From: Roseovarius sp. MMSF_3350
Lineage (GTDB): Bacteria; Pseudomonadota; Alphaproteobacteria; Rhodobacterales; Rhodobacteraceae
Length of the DNA: 64,000 nt
NCBI RefSeq assembly: GCF_030733425.1
Contig: NZ_JASHIZ010000001.1
Coordinates: 310,001-374,000, forward strand
Direction: 5' to 3'
Shown: positions 9,554 through 17,932 of the stretch, in pieces
How positions within the stretch are numbered: position 1 is the stretch's first letter
Layout of the letters: the number at the start of each line of letters is the position of its first letter
Position numbers and translations under genes: made by a program
The notes under the pieces: generated by a model
Seen by the model: only the letters and a program-made list of their open reading frames with translations
The model's database searches: none
What the model was told of the DNA's origin: nothing

Positions 9554-10321
9554 ATGGCGGAAACCGCTCAAATGCAGGTCTCGGACGAAATCGCGATCCG
9601 GATCGAGAATATGAACAAGTGGTACGGGACCTTTCACGTACTGCGCGACATCGACCTGTCGGTCCACCGGGGCGAGCGCATCGTCATCGCGGGCCCGTCG
9701 GGGTCGGGCAAGTCGACGCTGATCCGGTGCATCAACGCGCTGGAAGAGCACCAGAAGGGCCGGATCGAGGTGGACGGGACGGTGCTGTCGTCGGACATCA
9801 AGAACATCGACAAGATCCGGTCCGAGGTCGGGATGGTGTTCCAGCACTTCAACCTGTTCCCGCACCTGACGATCCTGGAGAACTGCACGCTGGCGCCGAT
9901 CTGGGTGCGCAAGATCCCCAAGCGGCAGGCCGAGGAAACGGCGATGCATTTCCTTGAAAAGGTGAAGATCCCGGAACAGGCCGACAAGTATCCCGGCCAA
10001 TTGTCGGGCGGTCAGCAGCAGCGGGTCGCCATCGCGCGGTCGCTGTGCATGAAGCCGCGGATCATGCTGTTCGACGAGCCCACTTCGGCGCTGGACCCCG
10101 AGATGATCAAGGAAGTGCTCGACACCATGGTCAGCCTTGCCGAGGAGGGCATGACGATGCTGTGCGTGACCCACGAGATGGGCTTTGCCCGGCAGGTGGC
10201 GAACCGGGTGATCTTCATGGATCAGGGCCAGATCGTGGAGCAGAACGAACCCGAAGAGTTCTTCAACAACCCGAAAAGCGACCGGACGAAGCTGTTCCTC
10301 AGCCAGATCCTGGGCCACTGA
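9554..10321 (+). CDS. bztD: Amino-acid ABC transporter ATP-binding protein BztD/AapP
   Basis: Cytoplasmic ATPase (255 residues) that powers the Bzt importer. Walker A is GPSGSGKST (residues 47-55), the ABC signature is [14 protein letters not shown], Walker B with the catalytic glutamate is [14 protein letters not shown], and the H-loop is [16 protein letters not shown] ribosome site lies upstream. It ends the operon; the next gene is convergent after 18 bases. Confidence 0.95.
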   Translation: MAETAQMQVSDEIAIRIENMNKWYGTFHVLRDIDLSVHRGERIVIAGPSGSGKSTLIRCINALEEHQKGRIEVDGTVLSSDIKNIDKIRSEVGMVFQHFNLFPHLTILENCTLAPIWVRKIPKRQAEETAMHFLEKVKIPEQADKYPGQLSGGQQQRVAIARSLCMKPRIMLFDEPTSALDPEMIKEVLDTMVSLAEEGMTMLCVTHEMGFARQVANRVIFMDQGQIVEQNEPEEFFNNPKSDRTKLFLSQILGH

Positions 10322-10324
10322 TCG

Positions 10325-10341
10325 GGGGCCTTCGAGGCCTT
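10325..10341. terminator. Hairpin between convergent bztD and HDAC-family gene
   Basis: GGCCT-TCG-AGGCC stem flanked by wobble pairs fills the 18-base gap between the two convergent stop codons. It may terminate one or both transcripts, but the stem is only five strong pairs and no U-tract is evident. Confidence 0.35.
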
Positions 10342-11467
10342 ACACCCAAACGCGCCGCCGGGCCTGCATAACCTGCACCCGGCGGCGTATTTCGTCCTGC
10401 ACCGGGCCGTGGCGGGGCGTGTCGCGGAGCGTTTCGACGAGGTGATCCGGCCGGTCGCCGCGCTGGCGGGTCCAGCTGAGCGCGGCAAGGACAGAGCGCG
10501 CCCGTTCCGGCAGGCGGTCGGGGATTTCCAGACCGTTGAGCGTGGCCCAGACGCCGGACCAGAGCCGGCCCACGGTCCACGGGTTATAGCCGCCCCCGCC
10601 GAGGACCAGCATGCGCGGGGCCATCTGCTTCAGGGCCGTGACGACCTGCCAATGCGCGTTGTTGGACAGGGCCAGCCGGGCAAGAGGATCTTCCAGCACG
10701 GCGTCGGCCCCGCATTGCAGGACGATCACTTGCGGGTGCCAATCCTGCACGGCGGGCAGGAGGACTTCGTCGCACAGTAGCGCGAAATCGTCGTCATGGG
10801 TGCCGCGCGGCAGGGGCAGGTTGATGGCGTGACTGCCGGCGCGGTCGTCGAGCGCGCCGGTGAAGGGCCAGCGGGCCTCTTCGTGGGTTGAGATCATCAG
10901 CACACGCGGATCGCCGTGAAAAGCGGCGGCAACGCCGTCGCAGTGATGCGCGTCGATATCGACATAGGCGATGCGCGTGAGGCCCTGCTCGAGGAAGGCC
11001 TTGATGGCCAGCACCGGGTCGTTGAGGTAGCAAAAGCCTGCCGCGTGGTCGGCCATGCCATGATGCGTGCCGCCGCCCGGGTTGTAGACGATGCCGCCCT
11101 GCGCCAGCAGATCCGCCGCCAGCAGCGAGCCGCCCGCCGCGGTGGCCGGGCGGCGATAGATCTCGGGGAAGATCGGGTTGGAGAGCGTGCCGATCCTGTG
11201 GCGCTGACGGGTCGCTTCGTCGACCATGCCGGCCGCTTCGGCCTTTTGCAGGGCGGTGATGTAGGCGGGTGTGTGAAAGCGCGTCAGCGCGGTGGGTTTG
11301 GCGCGCGGGCTGACACGGAACCGGTCGCGGGGCAGCCAGCCCATCGCGCGGCACAGATCCATCACCGTGGGCACGCGCGGGATGCTCAGCGGATGATGCG
11401 CGCCGTAACTGGAGCCGCGGTAGATCTCGGACCCGATGAAAAGGGGAAGAGGCCCCGCCCCGGTCAC
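10340..11467 (-). CDS. Histone deacetylase superfamily protein (AcuC-like)
   Basis: Zinc-dependent deacetylase of the arginase/HDAC fold (375 residues), acting on acetylated lysines or polyamines; the target is not identifiable here. Conserved motifs are GGGTHHGMADHAAGFCYLND, the metal-binding DIDAHHCDG, and ISTHEEARWPFTG. The C-terminal LGGGGYNPWTVGRLW is also typical. The start is taken as the GTG at 11467, whose GTGA overlaps the sixA stop; the N terminus then reads VTGAGPLPLFIGSEIYRGSS. It is the last gene of a coupled run with the desaturase, 4Fe-4S and sixA genes. Confidence 0.87.
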   Translation of the reverse strand: MTGAGPLPLFIGSEIYRGSSYGAHHPLSIPRVPTVMDLCRAMGWLPRDRFRVSPRAKPTALTRFHTPAYITALQKAEAAGMVDEATRQRHRIGTLSNPIFPEIYRRPATAAGGSLLAADLLAQGGIVYNPGGGTHHGMADHAAGFCYLNDPVLAIKAFLEQGLTRIAYVDIDAHHCDGVAAAFHGDPRVLMISTHEEARWPFTGALDDRAGSHAINLPLPRGTHDDDFALLCDEVLLPAVQDWHPQVIVLQCGADAVLEDPLARLALSNNAHWQVVTALKQMAPRMLVLGGGGYNPWTVGRLWSGVWATLNGLEIPDRLPERARSVLAALSWTRQRGDRPDHLVETLRDTPRHGPVQDEIRRRVQVMQARRRVWV

Positions 11468-11958
11468 TCGATCAGGTCGCGCGGGACGATGAACGCCTCG
11501 AACCTGCCCGTGCCGGGGTGCAGCGCCTGCCAATCGTCGATGTCGAACCGCGCAACGAGGGTCGCGCCGGTGGGGTAATCCTCGAACCGGGGATGGTCGG
11601 GCTGTGCCAGCATCAGATCGCGGGCGAACCAGGCGATGCCGGGATTGTGGCCCAGCATCAAAACGGTCTGGCCGGTGGCGCGGGACTTGAGCACCTTGAG
11701 CATGTCGCCGGAGCCGGCGTGGTAGAGCGGGTCCAGCACCTGGCGGTCGCAGTCGATCTTGAGCCTTTGCATGGTCTCGACCGTGCGGACGGAGGACGAG
11801 ACCAGCGCCTCGTCCACCACGATGGTCTGGGCTCGCAACCAGTCGCCCAGCGCTTTGGCCGAGCGTTTGCCACGCTTGTTCAGCGGGCGGTCGTGGTCAT
11901 CAAGGCCGGGGTCGCCCCAGTTGGACTTGGCGTGACGCATCAGGACGAGACGTCTCAT
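11464..11958 (-). CDS. SixA-like histidine phosphatase
   Basis: Phosphohistidine/phosphoester phosphatase of the histidine phosphatase superfamily, 164 residues. The catalytic RHG-type motif appears as MRRLVLMRHAKSNW at the N terminus, and the second catalytic histidine in LMLGHNPGIAWF. The family removes phosphate from signalling or phosphotransfer proteins; the partner is unknown. The ATG at 11958 overlaps the stop of the 4Fe-4S gene, which fixes the start, and its own stop overlaps the GTG of the HDAC gene. Confidence 0.88.
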   Translation of the reverse strand: MRRLVLMRHAKSNWGDPGLDDHDRPLNKRGKRSAKALGDWLRAQTIVVDEALVSSSVRTVETMQRLKIDCDRQVLDPLYHAGSGDMLKVLKSRATGQTVLMLGHNPGIAWFARDLMLAQPDHPRFEDYPTGATLVARFDIDDWQALHPGTGRFEAFIVPRDLIE

Positions 11959-12593
11959 TTGAAGGCCCTCATATGGAAGGCGGACTGGTTTTCCAGCCGC
12001 CCGTAGGACTGGCTGACCGGGCAGGCCCGGCGCACCGCACATCCTTTTGACATACAATCATTTTCCGGCCTGTCCAAGTCTGCCTTGCAGGCGGCGATGT
12101 CGTAGGTGCCGCTGGCGAAGGCATCGACGGGGCAGGCGGTCAGGCAGGGCCGGGTGGCACAGCTGTCGCACGGGTTGGGCGGCGGGACGGGAATGTTCAG
12201 CCTGTCGGCAAAGCCGAGCGCTCCGCGATAGGAAATCATCAGCCCGGCGGTGTCATGCACCAGCAGTCCGACAGGCGAGCCATGCGCCCGCCCGCTGGCC
12301 TTGGCCCAGGAGATGAAAGGCTGATAGGGCGGGCCGCCGAACGGAAAGAACGCGGTCGCGTCGAGGTTTTGCGCAAGGCCGCCGATCACGCGCGACGACC
12401 AGCGATCCATCGGGTCGGGCGCCGCGTCGGCATATTCCGGCGAAGCGGTGAAGGCGGGCCAGAAGCCGGGCTCGCGCGGGCCGAGCAGGACGAGCGTGCC
12501 GATCCCCTTGGGCGTTTCTGCCCCGGTCACCGTGCCGAAGACGGCAAGGTGGTGCGGGGCGGCGGCCCGTTCGATGGTGTCGAGCGTGATCAT
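11955..12593 (-). CDS. 4Fe-4S cluster protein (ferredoxin-like)
   Basis: A 212-residue cytoplasmic protein. The C-terminal third holds a bacterial-ferredoxin-like cysteine set: CDSCATRPCLTACPVDAF near residue 143, then CKADLDRPENDC and CAVRRACPVSQSYG. This resembles the iron-sulfur part of QueG-type reductases, but the corrinoid-binding part is absent, so that function is not claimed. The N-terminal region (GTLVLLGPREPGFWPAF) is conserved in Rhodobacteraceae homologues as far as I recall. It is coupled by ATGA overlaps to genes on both sides. Confidence 0.75.
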   Translation of the reverse strand: MITLDTIERAAAPHHLAVFGTVTGAETPKGIGTLVLLGPREPGFWPAFTASPEYADAAPDPMDRWSSRVIGGLAQNLDATAFFPFGGPPYQPFISWAKASGRAHGSPVGLLVHDTAGLMISYRGALGFADRLNIPVPPPNPCDSCATRPCLTACPVDAFASGTYDIAACKADLDRPENDCMSKGCAVRRACPVSQSYGRLENQSAFHMRAFK

Positions 12594-13384
12594 TTGCGGA
12601 TAAACGGCAGGCCCAGCGACCAGCCGAGCCGCGAGGGGCGGTCATCCTGCCACTCGAGGCCGATCGTCATACCGTCATGCCCCTTGGCCGGTTGGGCAAG
12701 ATAGGTGCCGAAGATACGATCCCAGATCGACAGGGCGAAGCCGTAATTGCTGTCATGTTCGCTGCGCTGGTCGGAATGGTGGACCCGGTGCATGTCGGGT
12801 GTCACCAGCACTTTGCGCAAGGCGGCATCCAGGCCCAGCGGCAGCTTGATGTTGGCATGATTGAACATGGCGGTGCCGTTCAGGATGATCTCGAAAAGGA
12901 TGATGCCGAGGGCGGGCGGGCCGAGCAGGTAGACAAGCCCGATCTTGAGCAGCATCGAGAGCGCGATTTCCACCGGGTGAAACCGGATCGCGGTGGTCAC
13001 GTCGATGTCGCGGTCGGCGTGGTGGACCCGGTGGATGCGCCACAGCAGAGGCACCTTGTGGGTCACCAGGTGCTGTGCCCAGATGGCGAGGTCGAAGATC
13101 AGCACGGTCAGCACCACGGCGATCCATCCGGGGATGTCGACGGCGTTCATCAGGCCCCAGCCGTTGGCCTCGGCATCGACGGCGGCGCCCACCGCCAGCA
13201 GGGGCAGGGCGAGTGCGAGGGCGCGCAGGGTCAGCGTGTCGAGGAGAACGATGCCCCAGTTGGTGATCCAGCGCCGGTTGCGCGGCTCTGTGCGCACACG
13301 CCGCGGGGCCCTGGCCTCGATCAGGGCCAGGATCGCGAAAAGCCCGATGAAGGCGGACAGGCGGATCAGCAACTCGTTTTCCAT
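12590..13384 (-). CDS. Sterol desaturase / fatty-acid hydroxylase family membrane protein
   Basis: Integral membrane di-iron oxygenase family member of 264 residues. Hydrophobic segments lie near residues 5-22, 45-67 and 84-104. The histidine clusters that bind the two irons are present: HLVTHKVPLLWRIHRVHH, then HPVE, FNHANIKL, and HRVHHSDQ close to the C terminus. Substrate could be a hopanoid, carotenoid or lipid; it is not determinable from sequence. The gene begins 75 bases after argB on the same strand and its stop overlaps the next start. Confidence 0.88.
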   Translation of the reverse strand: MENELLIRLSAFIGLFAILALIEARAPRRVRTEPRNRRWITNWGIVLLDTLTLRALALALPLLAVGAAVDAEANGWGLMNAVDIPGWIAVVLTVLIFDLAIWAQHLVTHKVPLLWRIHRVHHADRDIDVTTAIRFHPVEIALSMLLKIGLVYLLGPPALGIILFEIILNGTAMFNHANIKLPLGLDAALRKVLVTPDMHRVHHSDQRSEHDSNYGFALSIWDRIFGTYLAQPAKGHDGMTIGLEWQDDRPSRLGWSLGLPFIRK

Positions 13385-13459
13385 GCGGTCTATTTATTGC
13401 ATCCGCATGTGTCGGCAAAGGGACGAAGGGTCACAAGGGAGTGACGCGGTTTCGCCCCT

Positions 13460-14323
13460 TCAACCCGCCCGGATCAGAGAGCCGGAGCCGTGTTCGGTGT
13501 AAAGTTCCAGCAGCACGGCGTTGTCCAGGCGCCCGTCGAGGATGACCACGCCGCGCACCCCGTAGGAGAGCGCATCGAGCGCGGTTTCCGTCTTGGGGAT
13601 CATGCCGCCCGAGATGATGCCCTGGTCGGTCAGCGACTTGATCTGCGAGGCGGTGAGTTCGGTGAGGATGTTGCCGTCGCCGTCGCGCACGCCGTCCACA
13701 TCCGTAAGCAGCAGCAGGCGGTCGGCCCGAAGTGCCGCGGCAATGGCCCCGGCGGCGGTGTCGCCGTTGATGTTGAACGTCTCGCCGTTATGGCCCGCGC
13801 CGAGCGGGGCGATGACGGGAATGGCATCGTCGTGAAAGAGCGTGTGCAGGATCGAGGGATCGACCTTGTCGGGGGTGCCGACGAAGCCGAGCTTGGGGTC
13901 GGTGGGCACGCAGGTAATAAGGCCCGCATCCTTGCCCGACAGGCCCACGGCCTTGCCGCCCTGGGCATTGATCGCCTGTACGATGCTCTTGTTGACGCGG
14001 CCCGAGAGAACCATCTCGACCACTTCCATCGTGGCCTCGTCGGTGACCCGCTTGCCGTTCACGAAATCGGACTTGATGTTCAGTTTTTCCAGCATCTGAT
14101 TGATCATCGGGCCGCCGCCATGAACGATCACGGGGTTCACGCCGACCTGCCGCATCAGCACGACGTCGCGGGCGAAGGTGGCCATTGCCTCGTCGCTGCC
14201 CATGGCGTGACCGCCAAGCTTGATCACGACGATGGCGTCGTCGTAGCGCTGAAGATAGGGGAGCGCCTCACTGAGGGTGCGGGCGGTGGTGATGTTGTCG
14301 CGGGTCATGTCTCGGGTCTTCAT
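13460..14323 (-). CDS. argB: Acetylglutamate kinase
   Basis: Second enzyme of arginine biosynthesis: phosphorylates N-acetylglutamate. The 287-residue protein shows [12 protein letters not shown] (ATP-binding glycine loop), [14 protein letters not shown] (substrate loop), [25 protein letters not shown], and [14 protein letters not shown]. An AAGGAC ribosome site lies upstream of the ATG. It lies downstream of engB with a 195-base gap that holds short repeats, so it probably has its own promoter or is read from the yidC-engB transcript. Confidence 0.96.
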   Translation of the reverse strand: MKTRDMTRDNITTARTLSEALPYLQRYDDAIVVIKLGGHAMGSDEAMATFARDVVLMRQVGVNPVIVHGGGPMINQMLEKLNIKSDFVNGKRVTDEATMEVVEMVLSGRVNKSIVQAINAQGGKAVGLSGKDAGLITCVPTDPKLGFVGTPDKVDPSILHTLFHDDAIPVIAPLGAGHNGETFNINGDTAAGAIAAALRADRLLLLTDVDGVRDGDGNILTELTASQIKSLTDQGIISGGMIPKTETALDALSYGVRGVVILDGRLDNAVLLELYTEHGSGSLIRAG

Positions 14324-14400
14324 GGCCGTGGTCCTTGTTCAGGGGCGTTATCACCGCACGAGCGCTGACGCGCAAGACTTTAGGTGACCCCCACCCTGAC

Positions 14401-14417
14401 CCTCCCCTCGGGGGAGG
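14401..14417. repeat. Short palindrome CCTCCCC/GGGGAGG
   Basis: Seven-base perfect arms around a three-base loop, between argB and engB. It is a REP-like hairpin of the kind scattered between genes; it may end the engB transcript or be a neutral repeat. Confidence 0.5.
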
Positions 14418-14478
14418 GAAGCCGTGTGGCGGGCCTACCCCGCTGAAGGATCGGGGCGCCTGTGGTCGCGTTCGTGCA

Positions 14479-14502
14479 TGAGTATTTGCGGCAAGAAAAA
14501 GC
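14479..14502 (+). repeat. Dispersed 24-bp motif, copy 1
   Basis: TGAGTATTTGCGGCAAGAAA (then AAGC) matches a second copy at 22932-22955 in 22 of 24 positions. Both lie just downstream of genes. In this copy the motif is on the strand opposite to the flanking genes. Confidence 0.6.
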
Positions 14503-14518
14503 CGGGGGCGATCCCGGA

Positions 14519-15169
14519 CTATTCCAGCGTGGCGATGATGGCGCGCAGGGTGGCGATGCCGTCGCCCTTTTCCGAGGAGGTCAGGACGATCTCGGGGAAG
14601 GCGGCGGCGTGGGTGGCAAGGCGGGTGCGGACCTGTGCCAGCATCCGGTCGCGATCGGCGGGTTTGACCTTGTCGGCTTTGGTCAGTACGCATTGAAAGG
14701 TCACGGCGGAGCTGTCGAGCAGGGCCATGATCTCTTCGTCCACGGGTTTGATCCCGTGGCGGGCGTCGATCAGCACGAAGGCGCGGCGCAGGGTGGCGCG
14801 GCCCGAGAGGTACTGTTTCAGCAGGGCCTGCCATTTTTCGACCTTCGCGAGCGGCGCGTTGGCGTAGCCATAGCCGGGCAGGTCGACGAGATAGGTCTGC
14901 CCGCCGAGGTCGAAATAGTTGATTTCCTGTGTGCGGCCGGGGGTGTTGGAGGCGCGGGCAAGCGCCTTGCGACCCGTCAGCGCGTTGATCAGGCTGGATT
15001 TTCCGACGTTGGAGCGCCCGGCGAAGCAGACCTCGGGGCGATCGGCGGGGGGCAGGCCGGACATGGCCACCACGCCCTTGACGAAAGTGACCTCGCCGGC
15101 AAAGAGCTTGCGGCCGGTTTCGGCGGCCGTGTCGCTGGGCGGCTCGGCTAGGGGAAAGGGGAGCGCCAT
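14519..15169 (-). CDS. engB: Ribosome biogenesis GTPase EngB (YihA/YsxC)
   Basis: TRAFAC-class GTPase needed for 50S ribosomal subunit assembly. The 216 residues contain G1 GRSNVGKSSLINAL, the G2 threonine in NTPGRTQEINYF, G3 DLPGYGYA and G4 TKADK. The ATG overlaps the MOSC gene stop by one base (TGATG). The N-terminal extension of about 40 residues before G1 is normal for alphaproteobacterial EngB. Confidence 0.96.
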   Translation of the reverse strand: MALPFPLAEPPSDTAAETGRKLFAGEVTFVKGVVAMSGLPPADRPEVCFAGRSNVGKSSLINALTGRKALARASNTPGRTQEINYFDLGGQTYLVDLPGYGYANAPLAKVEKWQALLKQYLSGRATLRRAFVLIDARHGIKPVDEEIMALLDSSAVTFQCVLTKADKVKPADRDRMLAQVRTRLATHAAAFPEIVLTSSEKGDGIATLRAIIATLE

Positions 15170-15915
15170 CAGAGAAGCTCGACCCTGTCGCCGACGCGCA
15201 GCGTGCCGGTTCGGGTGACGGTGGCGTAGATGCCGAAATTCTGATGGCCGAAACGGGTGTTCAGCGTGCCGAGCGTGTCGGCGTCGCGTTCGCCCGTTTG
15301 AGGGTTGGCAGTGGTGGCAAGGCATCGCTTGATCGGTTCCCGCACGCTCAGTTCGGCGTCGCCGATGCGCAGGGTCTGGGCGACCCAATCGAACTCGTCC
15401 CATGCGTCCAGCCCCGCCAGATGGATGTTGCCGCGCCAACGCAGGGGCGAGATGTCCTGCTGCATCGCGTCGGTCATGGCGTCGTTGGAGGCGAGGTTGA
15501 TCAGGCTGATCGAGGGGTAGTCGGAGTCGGTCATGCCGCGCCCGGGCACATGTACGAGACGGGCCGATTGGGCGCGGTCGGGGGGCATGAGCGGGCGCAC
15601 CCATTCGAGAAAGGCATCCTGGTCCCGTTCGGGATCGAAGGTCAGGGCGGGCCGGTCGGGATGGGTAAGCGTGACGCTGCCAGACTGCTCGTCCACGCTC
15701 GCCGAGATGGCCATGAGCGTGCCGGTCTTCGCCCCGCGCGAGAAGTTCGCGCAAGGCGCCCACTCGGTCCCGTCGGCCCTGGACATCTCGTGCGCTACGG
15801 CCCAGCGGCGGTCCCATGGCATGGTCTGGCCTTCGGTCAGGGTGACGGTGTCCAGCGCTTCGCGGCCGTGCCCCTTGATCGGGTGACGCCAGAGCGCGGC
15901 AACCTGCGCGGTCAT
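15169..15915 (-). CDS. MOSC domain-containing protein
   Basis: Protein of 248 residues with an N-terminal beta-barrel (WRHPIKGHGREALDTVTL...) and a C-terminal MOSC domain, the fold of molybdenum-cofactor sulfurases and mARC-type enzymes. The conserved cysteine likely to bind molybdenum is in IKRCLATTANPQTGERD. The real substrate is unknown for this branch. The gene lies between yidC and engB with overlaps on both sides (ATGA and TGATG), an order I know from other Rhodobacteraceae. Confidence 0.86.
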   Translation of the reverse strand: MTAQVAALWRHPIKGHGREALDTVTLTEGQTMPWDRRWAVAHEMSRADGTEWAPCANFSRGAKTGTLMAISASVDEQSGSVTLTHPDRPALTFDPERDQDAFLEWVRPLMPPDRAQSARLVHVPGRGMTDSDYPSISLINLASNDAMTDAMQQDISPLRWRGNIHLAGLDAWDEFDWVAQTLRIGDAELSVREPIKRCLATTANPQTGERDADTLGTLNTRFGHQNFGIYATVTRTGTLRVGDRVELL

Positions 15916-17753
15916 TTTTTACCGTCCCCGGATTTCTTCTCGGGCGCGGCCTTCTTCTTGAAACCGGCCTTGATGTTGCCGAAGACGTCCGGCTTGTAGC
16001 CCTGGCTGCGCATGATCAGGTATTGCTGCGAGAAGGTAATGACGTTGTTGGCGATCCAGTAGATCACAAGGCCCGACGCGAAGCTGCCCAGCATGAACAT
16101 GAAGACCCAGGGCATCCAGGCGAAGATCATCTGTTGCGTGGGGTCGGTGGGGGCCGGGTTCAGTTTCTGCTGCAGCCACATGGACACGCCGAGGCAAAGC
16201 GGCAGGATGCCGATGAAGATCAGCGCCAGGATCGAGCCCGGTTCGGGCGCGGCCCAGGGCAGCAGGCCATACAGGTTGTAGAGTGACGACGGATCGGGTG
16301 CGGACAGGTCGTCGATCCAGCCGATCCAGGGCGCGTGACGCAGTTCGAGCGTGACGAAGATCACCTTGTAGAGAGAGAAGAAGATCGGGATCTGCAGCAG
16401 GATGGGCAGACAGCCCGACGCCGGATTGACCTTTTCCTTCTTGTAGAGCTCCATCATCTCTTTCTGGAGCTTCTGGCGGTCGTCGCCCGACTTCTCCTTG
16501 ATCTTCTCCATCTGCGGCTGAAGCTCCTTCATCTTGGCCATGGAGACGTAGGACTTGTAGGCCAGCGGCAGCAGAACCGCCTTGATGATGAGGGTCAGCG
16601 CGATGATCGCCCAGCCCATGTTGCCGATCAGCTGATTGAGGTTGTGCAGAAGCCAGAAGATCGGCTTCGTCAGGAAGAAGAACCAGCCCCAGTCGATCGA
16701 GTCGATGAACTTGGTCACGCCTTCCTCGTTCTGGTAGTGGCGGATGGTTTCCCATTCCTTGGCACCGGCGAAGAGGCGGGTCTGGATTGTGACTTCCTGG
16801 CCGGGCGCGACGGTTTCCGTGCGCTGCTTGATGTTGGTCTGGTAGATGTTGCGGCTGGTGTCCTGGAAGGTTGAGAAGGTCGAGCCCTCGGCCTGGCCGG
16901 GGATGAGCGCGGTCATCCAGTAGTGATCTGTGAAACCGGACCAGCCGGCCTCTTGCAGGGCGATGTTCTCATGCGCGCCGGCGGGCTCGAAATCGTCGTA
17001 GTCGATCTCGCGCAGCTCGCCGTCGGTCAGGCTGATGCCGCCTTCGTGCAGGATGAAGAAGTTCTTGAGGTCCGGCGGCAGACCGTGGCGGGCGAGGATG
17101 CCGTAGGGCGCGACCGAGGCGGCGCTGTCGCCGGTGTTCTCGACCGATTGGGTGACGGTGAACATCGAGCGGGCGTCGACCGACATCTCGCGGCGGAAGG
17201 TCAGGCCCGCGCCGTTGTCCCAGGACAGGACCAGCGAATTATCGGGGGTGAGCGGACCATCGGACTCGACCTGCCAGACGGTGTTCGCGCCGGGAACCTG
17301 CTCCGGCGTCAGGCCGCTGCCCGGGGCCCAGCCGAAGAGCGCGTAATAGGCGCGGTCGGTGCCCACGGGCGACAGGAGCGTGACGATCGGTGCGTCGGGT
17401 TCGAGCGTTTCGCGGTAGTTCTTGAGTTGCAGGTCGTCGATGCGGCCGCCGCGCAGAGAAACCGAGCCTTGCAGGGTGGGCGTGTCGATCTCGACGCGGG
17501 GGGCGTCGTCGGCCTCTGCTTCGGCCTGCTGCGCCTGGGGGGCTGTCGCGGTGTCACCGGCCGTGCTGGGCACGATGGCGGTGTCGCCCGCCGGTTCGGA
17601 CGGGGTGGTGCCGGTCTCTGACTGGGTCGTGCCGGTGGTGGTCGCCTCCGGCGTCTCTTCCGGCTCGGGCGGCGGGAACAGCAGGAACCAAATAAGGATC
17701 ACCAACAGGCTGAGGCCCGTCGCCAGCAGGAGATTGCGGTTCTGTTCGTCCAT
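15912..17753 (-). CDS. yidC: Membrane protein insertase YidC
   Basis: Inserts and folds inner-membrane proteins, alone or with SecYEG. The 613-residue length and layout fit gram-negative YidC. There is an N-terminal membrane anchor (residues about 7-24, NLLLATGLSLLVILIWFLLF), a long periplasmic domain preceded by a Thr/Pro/Glu-rich linker, then the conserved five-helix core. The core starts near residue 375 and includes YKSYVSMAKMKELQPQMEKI, GCLPILLQIPIFFSLYKVI and FASGLVIYWIANN. The start MDEQNRN is chosen over an upstream in-frame ATG. Confidence 0.96.
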   Translation of the reverse strand: MDEQNRNLLLATGLSLLVILIWFLLFPPPEPEETPEATTTGTTQSETGTTPSEPAGDTAIVPSTAGDTATAPQAQQAEAEADDAPRVEIDTPTLQGSVSLRGGRIDDLQLKNYRETLEPDAPIVTLLSPVGTDRAYYALFGWAPGSGLTPEQVPGANTVWQVESDGPLTPDNSLVLSWDNGAGLTFRREMSVDARSMFTVTQSVENTGDSAASVAPYGILARHGLPPDLKNFFILHEGGISLTDGELREIDYDDFEPAGAHENIALQEAGWSGFTDHYWMTALIPGQAEGSTFSTFQDTSRNIYQTNIKQRTETVAPGQEVTIQTRLFAGAKEWETIRHYQNEEGVTKFIDSIDWGWFFFLTKPIFWLLHNLNQLIGNMGWAIIALTLIIKAVLLPLAYKSYVSMAKMKELQPQMEKIKEKSGDDRQKLQKEMMELYKKEKVNPASGCLPILLQIPIFFSLYKVIFVTLELRHAPWIGWIDDLSAPDPSSLYNLYGLLPWAAPEPGSILALIFIGILPLCLGVSMWLQQKLNPAPTDPTQQMIFAWMPWVFMFMLGSFASGLVIYWIANNVITFSQQYLIMRSQGYKPDVFGNIKAGFKKKAAPEKKSGDGKK

Positions 17754-17932
17754 CGCGGATGGCCACCCGTGCAAGTTTCAATCGCTTGGGGGGTTCAACA
17801 GAGTGCAGCGCCAAAGGTCAAGGGGGCAGCGCAGATTCGTGGGCTGTAGGAAAGCGGTTTCGCACGTTGCATAGAACCCCGCCGAAAGGTCTGCGGCAAA
17901 GAGCCTCGGCAAAGGGGCGGCGAACGGTCGGC

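Noticed and set aside
13385..13459. A terminator between argB and the desaturase gene
   Set aside because: No stable stem with a U-tract could be found in these 75 bases.
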